The translations under genes were made by a program, and so were the position numbers. Shown here piece by piece: positions 26,074 to 37,692 of a stretch of 64,000 bases of DNA; positions within the stretch are counted from its first letter, which is position 1, and the number at the start of each line of letters is the position of its first letter. Origin of the DNA: Chryseobacterium sp. MYb264 (lineage in GTDB: Bacteria > Bacteroidota > Bacteroidia > Flavobacteriales > Weeksellaceae); contig NZ_CP142422.1 of NCBI RefSeq assembly GCF_035974275.1, positions 2,790,001-2,854,000 of the forward strand, given 5' to 3'. Below the pieces are notes generated by a model that was not told the DNA's origin, did no database searches, and worked only from the letters and a program-made list of their open reading frames with translations.

Positions 26074-26736
26074 TTAGACACGTCTAACATTTTCATTTTC
26101 AGGGATTCTGATGCCTTCTTTGCTTTGCAAAATTTCTCCTTCATTTTCAATTTTTTTTAAAACTCGGCTCACAACTTCTCTTGAAGTTCCCAAATTGTTG
26201 GCAATTTCTTTGTGAGTAAGCTTAATTGGATTGTTTCCGGTGATGTTAATTTGTTGTTTAATGTAATTCAGTACCCTTTTATCCAGCCTGTGGAAAACGG
26301 CATCATTTACCATATTCATCACATCGGAAAAACGCTTATCGTATTCGCTGTAAAAAACACGATTGATCTCCGGATATTTTATCAGCCATTCATGAACAAC
26401 AGAAACGGGAATCAGCATCACTTCCGACTCATCTTCGGTAATGGCATATACACGGCTCGTATAATCCGTAAAAATGGAGGAAAAGGTCATCAGACAGCTG
26501 TCATTGGGTCTGATGTAATAGTAAATCAGTTCTCGCCCGTCATTCAAAGAATAGACTTTTATAGAACCTTTGATCAAAAAAGGAACATATTTGTTCTTCT
26601 GCCCTTCTCTGATGATTTCAGTTTTTGCTTTTATATTTGTTATCACCGCATGTGTTTGGAGTTCGCTAGAAAAGTCACTACCCAAGAACCCAAATTTATC
26701 AAGAATAAATTGGTTGTTTATCATATCGTTATTCAT
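26074..26736 (-). CDS. Crp/Fnr-family transcriptional regulator
   Basis: A protein of about 220 aa from the ATG at 26736 (MNNDMINNQF); an ATG at 26748 is also possible. The N-terminal half is a cyclic-nucleotide-binding fold (PFLIKGSIKVYSLNDGREL); the C-terminal helix-turn-helix is LTHKEIANNLGTSREVVSRVLKK (residues 178-200), a classic Crp_N helix. No N-terminal Cys cluster for an iron-sulfur centre is present, so it is not a typical oxygen-sensing Fnr. It lies directly upstream of the DUF5777 operon, whose promoter has a matching operator, and probably activates it. Confidence 0.87.
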   Translation of the reverse strand: MNNDMINNQFILDKFGFLGSDFSSELQTHAVITNIKAKTEIIREGQKNKYVPFLIKGSIKVYSLNDGRELIYYYIRPNDSCLMTFSSIFTDYTSRVYAITEDESEVMLIPVSVVHEWLIKYPEINRVFYSEYDKRFSDVMNMVNDAVFHRLDKRVLNYIKQQINITGNNPIKLTHKEIANNLGTSREVVSRVLKKIENEGEILQSKEGIRIPENENVRRV

Positions 26737-26748
26737 ATCCGAAAGCAA

Positions 26749-26911
26749 ATATATAAAATTGAAGAATCCGTCGTATATTTTTTTAATCTATTAAAGATAT
26801 TTAACAATAAGTGGATTTTGAGACTTTTTGAGTGAGAGGAATATAGAGGGTTTGAGAATTTGAGGGTTGTAGGGTTTGAGAGTTTTTAGGGTAATGTGAG
26901 TAGTTTGTGGA
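26749..26911. other. Low-complexity G/T-rich intergenic stretch
   Basis: Repeats of the words GAGGGTTTGAG, TGAGAATTTGAGG and GTTTTTAGGG, with no gene. It leads directly into the dispersed element copy A. Confidence 0.45.
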
Positions 26912-27421
26912 GGAACTTGGGATCAGTTTCAAAACTTGGGGAGAAATTGTTTAGATGTATTTTTTTGCCACGAATGCACGAATATTTTTATTTCCTACAG
27001 ATATGACGGATTTTCACAGATGCTGCTGTCTCTGTTGGCTTTTCGCAAAGACGCAAAAACATTTTTTAATACTCTATGTTTTTAAGGCGCAAGGATTTTA
27101 TCTTCGATAAAATGGAGGGCTGAAAAATAATCGCCACGAATGTGCGAATATTTTTATTTCCCACAGATCGCAAAGATTTTCACAGATGATATCGTTGATT
27201 TTCTTTGCTTCACCTTTCCGGTCTTTTTATCAATAGAACGGCTAGGTGAGACTTAAAAACGGGAGTTGTCAAAAAACTTGGTGGGGCTTCGTGTTCAATA
27301 TCTAAAGTGCAAGGAAAAGAATCTGCATCATTTGCAAAATCTGCGAGAGAAAAAAATTTCATCTTACATGATCTAAACTTTTTTGCCTAGTCCCCAACTT
27401 TTGTATTTGATCCGGAACTTG
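26912..27421. mobile_element. Non-autonomous element copy A (MITE-like) with 8-bp target duplication
   Basis: The element spans 26920-27413 (494 bp). It starts GGATCAGTTTC...TTGGGGA and ends with the inverted version (TCCCCAAC...TTTGATCC): imperfect 23-bp terminal inverted repeats, with similarity reaching inward. GGAACTTG stands directly on each side (26912-26919 and 27414-27421), a perfect 8-bp target duplication. No protein is encoded. The interior carries CACGAATGCACGAAT and GCACAAGGATTTTATC-like words shared with copies B and C. Confidence 0.88.
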
Positions 27422-27446
27422 ACAAATCATCATAGAAATTTGGCAA

Positions 27447-27480
27447 TAAAAAAATGCCCCAATAAAATTGAGGCATTCTT
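27447..27480 (-). terminator. Terminator of the rpoBC-DUF3467 unit
   Basis: AATGCCCCAAT pairs with ATTGAGGCATT (one G-T type mismatch) and, reading leftward, is followed by TTTTTT. Confidence 0.8.
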
Positions 27481-27499
27481 ATGTATGATTAAGAAAATC

Positions 27500-27805
27500 T
27501 TAAGCTTGTACGTTGTTTCCACCTAATACGAAAGGCTCAACTTCTTTGATTTCACCAAATTGTTGCTCGTAGTTTGTGATGTTTTGTTGAAGAGCAGTAA
27601 GTACTCTCTTAGCGTGAAGAGGAGCAAGAATGATTCTTGATCTTACTTTCGCTTGTTGTACACCCGGCATTAATTGGATGAAGTCTACAACGAATTCAGA
27701 TGGAGAGTGGTTTACTAAAGCAAGGTTAGCATAAACTCCAGCAGCTACCATTTCGTTCAATTCGATGTTGATGTTCCCGTCTTGTGGATTTTGATTGTTG
27801 TCCAT
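27500..27805 (-). CDS. DUF3467 protein
   Basis: A 101-aa cytoplasmic protein with the DUF3467 pattern (GVYANLALVNHSPSEFVVDF, LMPGVQQAKVRSRIILAP, HAKRVLTALQQNI). The family is conserved in Bacteroidetes right after rpoC, as here (87 bp downstream, same strand). Its function has not been established; the position suggests a link with transcription. It has its own terminator. Confidence 0.9.
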   Translation of the reverse strand: MDNNQNPQDGNINIELNEMVAAGVYANLALVNHSPSEFVVDFIQLMPGVQQAKVRSRIILAPLHAKRVLTALQQNITNYEQQFGEIKEVEPFVLGGNNVQA

Positions 27806-27892
27806 TGTTATAAAATATTTTTTTTATTCGAAATTTTGAGGTTGTGAAAATATAAAAATAATTTCAAACCTCAAATTTCCGAATCATTAAAT

Positions 27893-30800
27893 TTAGTTAA
27901 GATCTTCGAATTCTTTCTTAGAACCAACGATTACGTTCTGATATTCTTTAAGACCTGTACCTGCAGGGATTCTGTGTCCTACAATTACATTTTCTTTAAG
28001 ACCGTTCAGATCATCAATTTTACCTGCAACAGCCGCTTCGTTTAGAACCTTAGTCGTTTCCTGGAACGATGCCGCAGACATGAATGACTTAGTTTGAAGA
28101 GCCGCTCTTGTAATACCTTGAAGTACAGGTGTTGCTGTAGCCGGTAAAGCTTCTCTTACTTGAACTAATGCTTGATCTTCACGCTTCAGTTTAGAGTTTT
28201 CGTCTCTTAATTCTCTTGCAGTGATCATCTGACCTGGCTGGAAGATTTTAGAATCACCAGCTTCTACAACTACTTTAAGACCAAATACTCTGTTGTTTTC
28301 TTCTAAGAAGTCATATTTGTGTTCAAGAGCTCCTTCAAGGAATTGAGTATCACCTCCGTCAACGATAGATACTTTTGTCATCATCTGTCTTACGATGATT
28401 TCGAAGTGCTTGTCGTCGATTTTTACCCCTTGTAGACGGTAAACTTCCTGAATCTCGTTTACCAAGTATTCCTGAACCGCCGTTGGACCTTTAATTCTTA
28501 AGATATCGTCTGGAGTGATTGAACCGTCAGAAAGTGGCGAACCAGCTCTTACGAAGTCATTCTCCTGTACCAAGATCTGGTTTGATAATTTAACTAAATA
28601 AATTTTTCTTTCACCAGTTTTAGCCTCAACGATCAATTCTCGGTTACCTCTCTTAATTTTTCCGTAAGAAACTACCCCGTCGATTTCAGTAACAACCGCT
28701 GGGTTTGAAGGGTTTCTTGCTTCGAATAATTCGGTAACTCTCGGAAGACCTCCGGTGATATCCCCTGCTTTTGCAGATTTTCTTGGGATCTTGATTAAAA
28801 CTTTACCAGCCTTAATTTTTTCACCATCGTTTACCATTAAGTGGGCTCCTACCGGTAAGTTGTATGCTTTCTGCTCAACTCCTTTAGAATCTACCACCTT
28901 CAAGGTAGGTACGGCTTTCTTATTTCTAGATTCAGAGATTACTTTCTCTTCGAATCCTGTTTGTTCGTCAATTTCAAGTTGGAATGAAATACCTTGGATA
29001 ATATCCTCGTATTCTACCTTACCTGAAGTTTCTGCAATGATAACCGCGTTATACGGATCCCATCTACAGATTGTATCACCTTTGCTTACTTTATCACCTG
29101 GTTTTACAGATAATATAGATCCGTAAGGTACGTTAGCTACCATTAATGGAGTTCTAGACTCATTATCAGCAACTAATCTGAATTCTGTTGAACGAGATAC
29201 TACAACCTCAGCTGTATTACCGTTTTCATCTTCAGAAGTAATTGTTCTTACTTCGTCCATTTCTACGATACCATCTCTTCTTGCAACAATTGAAGGGTTT
29301 TCAGAAACGTTACCTGCGGTACCCCCTTGGTGGAAGGTTCTCAACGTAAGCTGAGTTCCCGGCTCCCCAATTGACTGTGCACCGATAACACCTACTGCTT
29401 CACCCATGTGGATCATCTTACCTGTTGCTAGGTTTCTACCATAACATTTCGCACAGATACCTTTTTTAGCCTCACAAGTAAGTGGTGAACGTACTTCAAC
29501 AGCTTCTAATCCTGCTGCCTCAATTTTCTTAGCTAATTGCTCAGTAATTACCTGGTCAGCCTCAGCGATTAATTCATCACTTTCAGGATCGTAAACATTA
29601 TGAAGAGAAACTCTACCTAAGATTCTTTCAGAGATCTTTTCAACGATCTCATCATTTTTCTTAAGTGCAGTAACTTCTGTACCTCTTAGAGTTCCACAGT
29701 CGTCTTCTGTAACGATAACATCCTGTGCAACGTCTACCAATCTTCTCGTTAAGTAACCTGCATCGGCAGTCTTAAGAGCCGTATCCGCAAGACCTTTACG
29801 AGCACCGTGGGTAGAGATAAAGTATTCTAAGATGGAAAGACCTTCCTTAAAGTTTGCAAGGATCGGGTTTTCGATGATCTCCGCACCGGTAGAACCAGCT
29901 TTCTGCGGTTTCGCCATCAAACCTCTCATCCCTGATAACTGACGGATCTGTTCCTTAGAACCCCTCGCCCCAGAGTCAAGCATCATGTATACAGAATTGA
30001 ATCCACCTTGGTCAACTTTCATTCTGCTCATGATCATTTCAGTTAATCCAGCGTTGGTGTTTGTCCAAACGTCGATTACCTGGTTATAACGTTCTGTATC
30101 GGTAATTAGACCCATGTTATAGTTAGCTCTAATTTCGTCTACAGTTTCAATAGATGAAGCAATCATTTGTTTTTTCTCAACAGGAACTACGATGTCTCCT
30201 AATGAGAAAGAAAGACCTCCTTTGAATGCGTTTGAATAACCTAAATCCTTCATTGCATCCAAGAACTTCACAGTTGTAGGGAAATCTGTATCAGCAAGGA
30301 TCTTACCGATAACATTTCTTAATGATTTCTTCGTAAGAAGCTCATTAATATACCCTGACTGCTTAGGTACGATTTGGTTGAATAAAATTCTACCAACAGA
30401 AGTTTCGATTAATCTAGTTACGATTTCACCGTCTTCTTTTACCGGAAGTCTACATCTTACTTTAGCATTTAAAGATACTCTACCTTCAGCATAAGCGATT
30501 TCCGCTTCTTCAGGAGAATAGAATGCAAGACCTTCACCTTTTACTTTCATATCTTCTGTAGAGCTCAATTCTTTAGTCATGAAATAAAGACCAAGAACCA
30601 TGTCCTGAGAAGGTACCGTAATTGGAGAACCATTTGCAGGGTTCAAGATGTTTTGAGAACCTAACATCAATAACTGAGCTTCAAGGATCGCTTCAGGACC
30701 TAACGGTAAGTGTACCGCCATCTGGTCACCGTCGAAATCGGCGTTGAATGCCGTTGTTACTAACGGGTGTAGTTGGATTGCCTTACCTTCGATCATCTTA

Positions 30801-32158
30801 GGTTGGAAAGCCTGAATACCCAGCCTGTGAAGCGTAGGTGCTCTGTTCAATAGAACAGGGTGACCTTTCATCACGTTTTCTAGGATATCATATACTACTG
30901 GTTCTTTTCTATCAATAATTCTCTTTGCAGATTTTACTGTTTTTACAATACCTCTTTCAATTAGTTTTCTAATGATGAACGGTTTGTAAAGTTCCGCAGC
31001 CATATCTTTAGGAATACCACATTCGTGAAGCTGTAAGTTTGGACCTACAACAATTACCGAACGCGCCGAGTAATCTACCCTTTTACCTAATAAGTTCTGA
31101 CGGAAACGACCTTGCTTACCTTTCAATGAATCAGAAAGTGATTTCAATGGTCTGTTTGATTCAGATTTTACTGCTGAAGATTTTCTTGTATTATCGAATA
31201 ATGAATCTACTGATTCCTGAAGCATACGCTTCTCGTTTCTCAAGATTACTTCAGGAGCTTTGATCTCCAATAATCTCTTCAAACGGTTATTTCTGATAAT
31301 AACTCTTCTGTAAAGGTCATTCAAATCGGAAGTAGCGAAACGTCCACCATCCAATGGAACCAATGGTCTTAGTTCTGGTGGGATAACTGGAAGTACACGC
31401 ATAATCATCCACTCTGGTCTGTTGATCATTCTTGTATTAGCACCTCTCAATGCTTCTACAACGTTCAATCTTTTCAGCGCTTCAGTTCTTCTTTGTTTTG
31501 AACCTTCGTTGTGAGCTTTGTGTCTCAAGTCGAAAGACAATGCATCAAGGTCGATTCTTTTTAATAATTCCTCAACAGCTTCAGCACCCATTTTAGCGAT
31601 GAATTTGTTTGGATCAGAATCGTCAAGATATTGGTTCTCGATCGGAAGAGTTTCCATGATATCAAGGTACTCTTCTTCAGTTAAGAACTCCATGTTTTCG
31701 AAATCAGAACCGTCTAATTTTTTAGCAATACCTTGTTGAATCACTACATATCTTTCGTAGTAGATGATCATATCTAATTTCTTAGAAGGAATTCCTAAAA
31801 GGTAACCGATTTTGTTCGGTAAAGAACGGAAATACCAGATGTGAGCGATAGGAACAACAAGGTTGATGTGCCCAATTCTCTCTCTTCTTACTTTTTTCTC
31901 CGTAACTTCTACACCACAACGGTCACAAACGATCCCTTTGTAACGAATTCTCTTGTATTTACCACAAGCACATTCGTAATCCTTTACAGGACCGAAGATT
32001 TTTTCACAGAACAAACCGTCTCTTTCAGGCTTATGCGTTCTGTAGTTAATAGTTTCCGGCTTAAGAACCTCCCCTCTTGAGTCTTGTAAAATAGACTCCG
32101 GTGAAGCTAAACCGATGGTTATTTTATTAAATCTACTTGATTTATTTTTATTTGACAT
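27893..32158 (-). CDS. rpoC: RNA polymerase beta' subunit
   Basis: 1421 aa, within the usual Bacteroidetes range. N-terminal zinc ribbon CACGKYKR...CDRCGVE (residues 63-83). The catalytic magnesium loop [12 protein letters not shown] lies at residues 472-483. The second zinc site is around [14 protein letters not shown]. It forms the active centre of RNA polymerase with RpoB. It lies 107 bp after rpoB on the same transcript and is followed by DUF3467. Confidence 0.98.
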   Translation of the reverse strand: MSNKNKSSRFNKITIGLASPESILQDSRGEVLKPETINYRTHKPERDGLFCEKIFGPVKDYECACGKYKRIRYKGIVCDRCGVEVTEKKVRRERIGHINLVVPIAHIWYFRSLPNKIGYLLGIPSKKLDMIIYYERYVVIQQGIAKKLDGSDFENMEFLTEEEYLDIMETLPIENQYLDDSDPNKFIAKMGAEAVEELLKRIDLDALSFDLRHKAHNEGSKQRRTEALKRLNVVEALRGANTRMINRPEWMIMRVLPVIPPELRPLVPLDGGRFATSDLNDLYRRVIIRNNRLKRLLEIKAPEVILRNEKRMLQESVDSLFDNTRKSSAVKSESNRPLKSLSDSLKGKQGRFRQNLLGKRVDYSARSVIVVGPNLQLHECGIPKDMAAELYKPFIIRKLIERGIVKTVKSAKRIIDRKEPVVYDILENVMKGHPVLLNRAPTLHRLGIQAFQPKMIEGKAIQLHPLVTTAFNADFDGDQMAVHLPLGPEAILEAQLLMLGSQNILNPANGSPITVPSQDMVLGLYFMTKELSSTEDMKVKGEGLAFYSPEEAEIAYAEGRVSLNAKVRCRLPVKEDGEIVTRLIETSVGRILFNQIVPKQSGYINELLTKKSLRNVIGKILADTDFPTTVKFLDAMKDLGYSNAFKGGLSFSLGDIVVPVEKKQMIASSIETVDEIRANYNMGLITDTERYNQVIDVWTNTNAGLTEMIMSRMKVDQGGFNSVYMMLDSGARGSKEQIRQLSGMRGLMAKPQKAGSTGAEIIENPILANFKEGLSILEYFISTHGARKGLADTALKTADAGYLTRRLVDVAQDVIVTEDDCGTLRGTEVTALKKNDEIVEKISERILGRVSLHNVYDPESDELIAEADQVITEQLAKKIEAAGLEAVEVRSPLTCEAKKGICAKCYGRNLATGKMIHMGEAVGVIGAQSIGEPGTQLTLRTFHQGGTAGNVSENPSIVARRDGIVEMDEVRTITSEDENGNTAEVVVSRSTEFRLVADNESRTPLMVANVPYGSILSVKPGDKVSKGDTICRWDPYNAVIIAETSGKVEYEDIIQGISFQLEIDEQTGFEEKVISESRNKKAVPTLKVVDSKGVEQKAYNLPVGAHLMVNDGEKIKAGKVLIKIPRKSAKAGDITGGLPRVTELFEARNPSNPAVVTEIDGVVSYGKIKRGNRELIVEAKTGERKIYLVKLSNQILVQENDFVRAGSPLSDGSITPDDILRIKGPTAVQEYLVNEIQEVYRLQGVKIDDKHFEIIVRQMMTKVSIVDGGDTQFLEGALEHKYDFLEENNRVFGLKVVVEAGDSKIFQPGQMITARELRDENSKLKREDQALVQVREALPATATPVLQGITRAALQTKSFMSAASFQETTKVLNEAAVAGKIDDLNGLKENVIVGHRIPAGTGLKEYQNVIVGSKKEFEDLN

Positions 32159-32265
32159 AATTTTATTTTTGATTAAAAGATTAAAGATTGAAAGATTTAA
32201 AAATTACTTTCGCTCTTATATCTCGGAGTTAATTAATACTTTAATTTTTATAATTAAATCTTAAT

Positions 32266-35200
32266 TTACTCCTCCAATCTTACGTCTAATCCAAGACCTT
32301 GTAACTCGTGAAGTAATACGTTGAATGATTCTGGAATACCTGGTTCAGGCATAGATTCACCTTTAGCAATTGCTTCATAAGTTTTCGCTCTACCAATCAC
32401 GTCATCCGACTTCACAGTCAAGATTTCTCTTAGGATATTCGATGCACCGAATGCTTCAAGTGCCCAAACCTCCATCTCTCCGAATCTCTGACCTCCGAAC
32501 TGAGCTTTACCTCCTAACGGCTGCTGAGTAATCAATGAGTAAGGCCCAATAGAACGTGCGTGCATTTTGTCATCAACCATGTGACCTAGCTTCAACATAT
32601 AGATAATACCTACTGTTGCAGCCTGAGTAAATCTTTCTCCGGTACCACCATCATAAAGGTGAGTGTGACCGAATTTAGGAACTCCTGCTTTTTCAGTATA
32701 TTCAGTAATCTGTTCTAAGCTAGCTCCGTCGAAGATAGGTGTAGCGAACTTCAATCCTAATTTCTGACCAGCCCATCCAAGAACTGTTTCATAGATCTGA
32801 CCGATGTTCATACGAGAAGGTACCCCTAGTGGATTCAATACGATATCTACCGGTGTTCCGTCTTCTAGGAATGGCATATCTTCTTCACGAACGATTCTCG
32901 AAACGATACCTTTGTTACCGTGACGTCCTGCCATTTTATCTCCTACGTTCAGTTTACGTTTCTTAGCGATGTAAACTTTAGCCAACTTCATGATACCTGC
33001 TGGTAATTCGTCTCCGATTGAAAGTGCAAACTTCTCACGGTTTTTAACCCCTTGAATATCGTTGAATTTGATTTTGTAGTTGTGAATTAATTGTTTGATC
33101 AATTCATTTTTGTCATTGTCAACTGTCCAGTCAGAACCGCTTACGTTAACATAATCTTCAACTGAAGTCAATAATTTGTGAGTGAATTTCACTCCTTTGC
33201 TGATGATCTCTTCATCTAAGTCGTTGGTAACTCCCTGAGAAGTTTTACCGCTAACAAGAATATTTAATTTTTCAATTAAAGTATTTCTTAAATCATCAAA
33301 CTTAGCCTTGTAAGTGTTTTCAATCTCTTCAAGTTTAAGTTTTTCTTCAGTTCTCTTCTTTTTATCTTTAATGTTTCTTGAGAACAATTTTTTGTTGATA
33401 ACAACACCTCTTAATGAAGAGTCTGCCTTCAATGAAGCATCCTTTACATCACCAGCTTTGTCACCAAAGATTGCTCTAAGAAGTTTTTCTTCAGGAGTCG
33501 GGTCAGATTCACCTTTTGGAGTAATTTTACCAATCATGATATCTCCAGGCTTCACTTCAGCACCAATTCTGATCATACCGTTCTCGTCAAGATCTTTAGT
33601 AGCTTCTTCAGAAACGTTAGGAATATCTGCTGTAAGCTCTTCCATACCTAATTTAGTATCACGAACTTCAAGAGAATATTCATCTACGTGGATTGAAGTA
33701 AACCAGTCTTCACGCACAACTTTTTCGTTGATTACGATAGCATCCTCAAAGTTGTAACCCTTCCAAGGCATGAACGCAACCACTAAGTTTCTACCAAGAG
33801 CTAATTCTCCTTTTTCAGTAGCATAACCGTCGCAAAGTACTTGTCCTTTTTCCACTACATCACCTACTCTTACGTTTGGTCTTAGGGTAATTGTTGTACT
33901 CTGGTTGGTTTTTCTGAACTTAGTTAATTTATATGTTTTAGTAGCAGACTCGAATTGTACTAAATCTTCGTCTTCGCTTCTTTCATATTTAATCACAATT
34001 CTGTCAGCATCTACGTACTCTACAGTACCTCTACCTTCAGCATTGATCAAAATTCTTGAATCTCTCGCAACTTGTTGTTCCAGACCTGTACCTACGATTG
34101 GAGCTTGTGGCTTCAACAAAGGAACTGCCTGACGCATCATGTTGGATCCCATCAACGCACGGTTCGCATCATCATGTTCCAAGAAAGGAATCAATGAAGC
34201 TGAAATACCAGAGATCTGGTTTGGTGCAACGTCGATTAGGTTCACCTGAGCTGGCTCAACTACCGGGTAGTCACCATCCAATCTTGCAATAATTCTGTCT
34301 GTTAAGAAATCACCGTTATCGCTCAATTCAACGTTTGCCTGAGCAATTACTTTGTCTTCTTCGTCCTCAGCATTTAAGTAGATAGGATCTGCAGCAAGAT
34401 CAATCTTACCATCTTCTACTTTTCTGTACGGAGTTTCGATGAAACCTAGTCTGTTGATTTTAGCATAAATACCTAAAGATGAAATCAAACCGATGTTTGG
34501 TCCTTCCGGAGTTTCAATCGGGCAAATTCTTCCGTAGTGAGTATGGTGAACGTCACGAACCTCGAAACCTGCTCTTTCTCTTGATAAACCACCAGGCCCT
34601 AGTGCAGAAAGTCTACGCTTGTGCGTGATTTCTGAAAGCGGGTTGGTTTGGTCCATGAACTGAGAAAGCTGGTTGGTACCAAAGAACGAGTTGATTACTG
34701 ATGTTAAAGTTTTAGCATTAACAAGATCAAGCGGAGTAAAGATTTCGTTATCTCTAACGTTCATTCTCTCCTTAATCGTTCTTGCAATTCTTGAAAGACC
34801 TACACCGAACTGTCCTGCCAATTGCTCACCAACAGTTTTAATTCTTCTGTTTGATAAGTGGTCAATATCATCCACATCTGTTTTTGAGTTTACTAACTCA
34901 ATTAAGTGTCTTACGATTGCAATGATGTCTTCTTTTGTAAGAACTTCAGTTGCAGTCGGGATGTTTAGGTTTAGTTTTTTGTTTAGTCTGTAACGTCCAA
35001 CTTCACCTAATGAATATCTTTGCTCAGAGAAGAATAATTTTTCGATAATTCCTCTTGCAGTTTCCTCATCTGGCGGATCTGCATTTCTTAACTGACGGTA
35101 GATGTACTCTACTGCTTCTTTTTCAGAGTTCGTAGGGTCTTTCTGTAATGTATTCTGGATGATAGAGAATTCATTGCTGTTTTCTTTGTGAATCAAGATA

Positions 35201-36087
35201 GATTTCACACCAGCATCTAAGATTAGATCTAAATGTTCTTTTTCAAGAATAGTTTCTCTATCCAAGATGATTTCGTTTCTTTCGATAGAAACTACCTCAC
35301 CTGTATCTTCGTCTACGAAATCCTCGAACCAAGTGTTCAATACTCTCGCAGCCAATGTTCTTCCTTCTACTTTTTTAAGGGCAGCTTTAGAAACTTTCAC
35401 TTCCTCAGCAAGGTCGAAGATCTGAAGGATATCCTTATCAGATTCATAACCGATTGCTCTTAATAAAGTCGTTAATGGTAATTTTTTCTTACGGTCGATA
35501 TACGCGTACATTACGCTGTTGATATCCGTTGTAAATTCCATCCAAGATCCTTTGAAAGGGATAATTCTTGAATAATACAATTTTGTTCCGTTTGCGTGGT
35601 AAGTCTGTCCGAAGAATACACCCGGAGATCTGTGTAACTGAGTTACGATAACACGCTCTGCTCCATTAATGATAAATGAACCAGATGGAGTCATATAAGG
35701 AACCGGACCTAAATATACATCCTGAACTACCGTTTGGAAATCCTCGTGCTCAGGGTCTGTACAATACAATTTAAGTCTAGCTTTAAGAGGTACTGAATAC
35801 GTCAATCCTCTTTCCACACACTCATCGATTGAATAACGTGGAGAATCTACCAAATAATCTAAGAATTCCAATACGAATTGGTTTCTAGAATCGGTAATCG
35901 GGAAGTTTTCCTGGAAAGTCTTATACAAACCTTCGTCTGTTCTGTCTTCCGGAAGGGTATCTAGCTGAAAAAACTCACTGAAAGACTCAATTTGGATATC
36001 CAAAAAGTCTGGAGTGATAATTTTTCCTTTCGCTGAAGAGAAGTTAACTCTCTGGTTTACCCTGGTTGTTGCTGGTGTTTTACTCAT
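32266..36087 (-). CDS. rpoB: RNA polymerase beta subunit
   Basis: 1273 aa. The rifampicin region reads [19 protein letters not shown], then LSALGPGGL: the residues matching E. coli Asp516, His526 and Ser531 are all wild type, so the allele is of the sensitive type. The conserved GRHGNKG and C-terminal [19 protein letters not shown] are present. The gene is preceded by a 1.2-kb gap holding its own promoter and a mobile element, so rpoBC is probably expressed independently of rplJL in this strain. Confidence 0.98.
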   Translation of the reverse strand: MSKTPATTRVNQRVNFSSAKGKIITPDFLDIQIESFSEFFQLDTLPEDRTDEGLYKTFQENFPITDSRNQFVLEFLDYLVDSPRYSIDECVERGLTYSVPLKARLKLYCTDPEHEDFQTVVQDVYLGPVPYMTPSGSFIINGAERVIVTQLHRSPGVFFGQTYHANGTKLYYSRIIPFKGSWMEFTTDINSVMYAYIDRKKKLPLTTLLRAIGYESDKDILQIFDLAEEVKVSKAALKKVEGRTLAARVLNTWFEDFVDEDTGEVVSIERNEIILDRETILEKEHLDLILDAGVKSILIHKENSNEFSIIQNTLQKDPTNSEKEAVEYIYRQLRNADPPDEETARGIIEKLFFSEQRYSLGEVGRYRLNKKLNLNIPTATEVLTKEDIIAIVRHLIELVNSKTDVDDIDHLSNRRIKTVGEQLAGQFGVGLSRIARTIKERMNVRDNEIFTPLDLVNAKTLTSVINSFFGTNQLSQFMDQTNPLSEITHKRRLSALGPGGLSRERAGFEVRDVHHTHYGRICPIETPEGPNIGLISSLGIYAKINRLGFIETPYRKVEDGKIDLAADPIYLNAEDEEDKVIAQANVELSDNGDFLTDRIIARLDGDYPVVEPAQVNLIDVAPNQISGISASLIPFLEHDDANRALMGSNMMRQAVPLLKPQAPIVGTGLEQQVARDSRILINAEGRGTVEYVDADRIVIKYERSEDEDLVQFESATKTYKLTKFRKTNQSTTITLRPNVRVGDVVEKGQVLCDGYATEKGELALGRNLVVAFMPWKGYNFEDAIVINEKVVREDWFTSIHVDEYSLEVRDTKLGMEELTADIPNVSEEATKDLDENGMIRIGAEVKPGDIMIGKITPKGESDPTPEEKLLRAIFGDKAGDVKDASLKADSSLRGVVINKKLFSRNIKDKKKRTEEKLKLEEIENTYKAKFDDLRNTLIEKLNILVSGKTSQGVTNDLDEEIISKGVKFTHKLLTSVEDYVNVSGSDWTVDNDKNELIKQLIHNYKIKFNDIQGVKNREKFALSIGDELPAGIMKLAKVYIAKKRKLNVGDKMAGRHGNKGIVSRIVREEDMPFLEDGTPVDIVLNPLGVPSRMNIGQIYETVLGWAGQKLGLKFATPIFDGASLEQITEYTEKAGVPKFGHTHLYDGGTGERFTQAATVGIIYMLKLGHMVDDKMHARSIGPYSLITQQPLGGKAQFGGQRFGEMEVWALEAFGASNILREILTVKSDDVIGRAKTYEAIAKGESMPEPGIPESFNVLLHELQGLGLDVRLEE

Positions 36088-36405
36088 AAAACTTTTAAGA
36101 AAGGGTTAAAAAATATTTTGATTAAAAAAATATCAGAAATAATAAAACTGCGATGGAGAAACAACTAAAGACCTTATAATGTTTGGCGCTATTAAGAATA
36201 GCCTTTAATTTTTCTTCTTGATTCCCAGAATCTTATTCCTATATTGCAACACTGGTATATCTTTTCACAGCGTAATGCAAAATATTTTTATTACTTTTGA
36301 GGCAAGGATCGCCATAACATCCATATACAAGAAAGCCCTTTCATTCTGATGAAAGAGTTGATTTCTAATATTTTACAGATTTATATACAATTTTTAGCGC
36401 CAAAA
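36088..36405 (-). promoter_or_regulatory. Long 5' leader of rpoB
   Basis: About 318 nt lie between the inferred start of transcription near 36405 and the rpoB ATG. Two clean hairpins occur: CTTTCAT-TCTG-ATGAAAG (36338-36355) and GCTATT-AAG-AATAGC (36188-36202, as read on the plus strand). No open frame is convincing. This length is unusual beside the near-leaderless genes elsewhere in the window and suggests RNA-level control. Confidence 0.45.
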
Positions 36406-36411
36406 GAGGAG

Positions 36412-36442
36412 CAAAATTACAAAAATTTATTCATATTTACAA
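36412..36442 (-). promoter_or_regulatory. Promoter of rpoBC
   Basis: Reading leftward: TTG (36442-36440), 20-bp spacer, TAATTTTG (36419-36412). This is an excellent fit to the Bacteroidetes consensus. Confidence 0.65.
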
Positions 36443-36615
36443 TAGTTGCAGTATTAAAATACTAATTTGCACCTTCCTAATAATAAGAAAGTCTTTATTG
36501 ATGGGAAAAGTGTGAATATTTTTTTTGTGAAAATATCTTGATTATTCTGAACACGAAGTGCGCTAAGTTTCTTTTTCTATTCTTACTTTTTTTAGTTTCA
36601 TAAAGCCGTTTCAAA

Positions 36616-37105
36616 GATAAAAGGGATCAGTTTCAAAACTTGGGGAGAAATTGTTTAGATGTATTTTTTGTCACGAATGCACGAATATTTTTATTCCCCA
36701 CAGATCCTGCTCTATTTGTTGGTTTTTCGCAAAGCCGCAAAGATATTTTTTAATACTTTATGTTTTTAAGACGCAAGGATTTTATCAAAGATAAAATTGA
36801 GGGCTGCATATTATCGCCACGGATGCTCGAATATTTTTATTTCCCACAGATCGCCTTTAGATTTTCCACAGATGGTATCGTTGATTTTCTTTGTTTAACC
36901 TTTGCGGTCTTTTATAGGTAGAAAGGTTTGGTGAGACTTAAAACGGGAGTTGTCAAAAAACTTGGCGGGGCTTCGTGTTCAATATGTAAAGTGTAAGGAA
37001 AAGAATCTGCATTATTCGCAAAATCTGCGAGAGCAAAAAATTACATCTTACATGATCTAAACTTTTTTGCTTAGTCCCCAACTTTTGCGCTTGATCCGAT
37101 AAAAG
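36616..37105. mobile_element. Non-autonomous element copy B with 8-bp target duplication
   Basis: Spans 36624-37097 (474 bp), closely related to copy A over its full length (start GGATCAGTTTC...TTGGGGA, end TCCCCAACTTTTG...TTGATCC). GATAAAAG flanks it on both sides (36616-36623 and 37098-37105), a perfect 8-bp target duplication different from that of copy A. No protein is encoded. It lies between rplL and the rpoB promoter. Confidence 0.88.
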
Positions 37106-37116
37106 CATTTTTTTTC

Positions 37117-37149
37117 AAACCTCACAGGTTTTAAAAACCTGTGAGGTTT
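37117..37149. repeat. 16-bp-armed palindrome (AACCTCACAGG type)
   Basis: AAACCTCACAGGTTTT (37117-37132) and AAAACCTGTGAGGTTT (37134-37149) form a near-perfect palindrome. Similar CCTCACAGGTTTT palindromes are common between genes in flavobacteria. It begins 12 bp after the target duplication of copy B. Confidence 0.75.
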
Positions 37150-37225
37150 AAATTTGTTTATTCTACAAAGCGGTTTCGCTTGTTCAAGATTAAGAACATA
37201 CAATATTTCCATCAATATCTAAAGT

Positions 37226-37259
37226 ACAAAAAAGCCTGAGTACTTACATACTCAGGCTT
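37226..37259 (-). terminator. Terminator of the rplKAJL operon
   Basis: An 11-bp perfect stem AAGCCTGAGTA / TACTCAGGCTT with six-base loop and, leftward, TTTTTT. It separates rplL from rpoBC. Confidence 0.88.
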
Positions 37260-37282
37260 CATATTTTTAGGTAAACCTAGAA

Positions 37283-37648
37283 TTATTTCAATTCTACTTC
37301 AGCACCAGCTTCTTCTAATTGCTTCTTAAGAGCTTCAGCTTCGTCTTTAGAGATACCTTCTTTGATAGCTGAAGGAGCTCCGTCTACGATGTCTTTAGCT
37401 TCTTTAAGACCAGCACCAGTTAAATCTTTTACCAATTTAACGATAGCTAATTTAGAAGCACCTGCAGACTTAAGAATTACGTCGAATTCAGTCTTTTCTT
37501 CAGCAGCTTCACCACCACCTGCAGCAACTACTACAGCAGCAGCAGCTGGCTCAATTCCGTACTCATCCTTAAGGATAGTAGCTAATTCGTTTACGTCTTT
37601 TACTGTTAAGTTTACTAGCGTTTCAGCTAAATTTTTTAAATCTGACAT
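37283..37648 (-). CDS. rplL: Ribosomal protein L7/L12
   Basis: A 121-aa stalk protein. The N-terminal dimerisation helix ([20 protein letters not shown]), an Ala/Gly-rich hinge ([16 protein letters not shown]) and the factor-binding C-terminal domain ([37 protein letters not shown]) are all present. It recruits GTPase factors to the ribosome. It is the last gene of rplKAJL and is followed by a strong terminator. Confidence 0.97.
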   Translation of the reverse strand: MSDLKNLAETLVNLTVKDVNELATILKDEYGIEPAAAAVVVAAGGGEAAEEKTEFDVILKSAGASKLAIVKLVKDLTGAGLKEAKDIVDGAPSAIKEGISKDEAEALKKQLEEAGAEVELK

Positions 37649-37692
37649 TGTTGTAATGTTTTTGTTGATTATTGATTATTTTTTGAGTGTAA

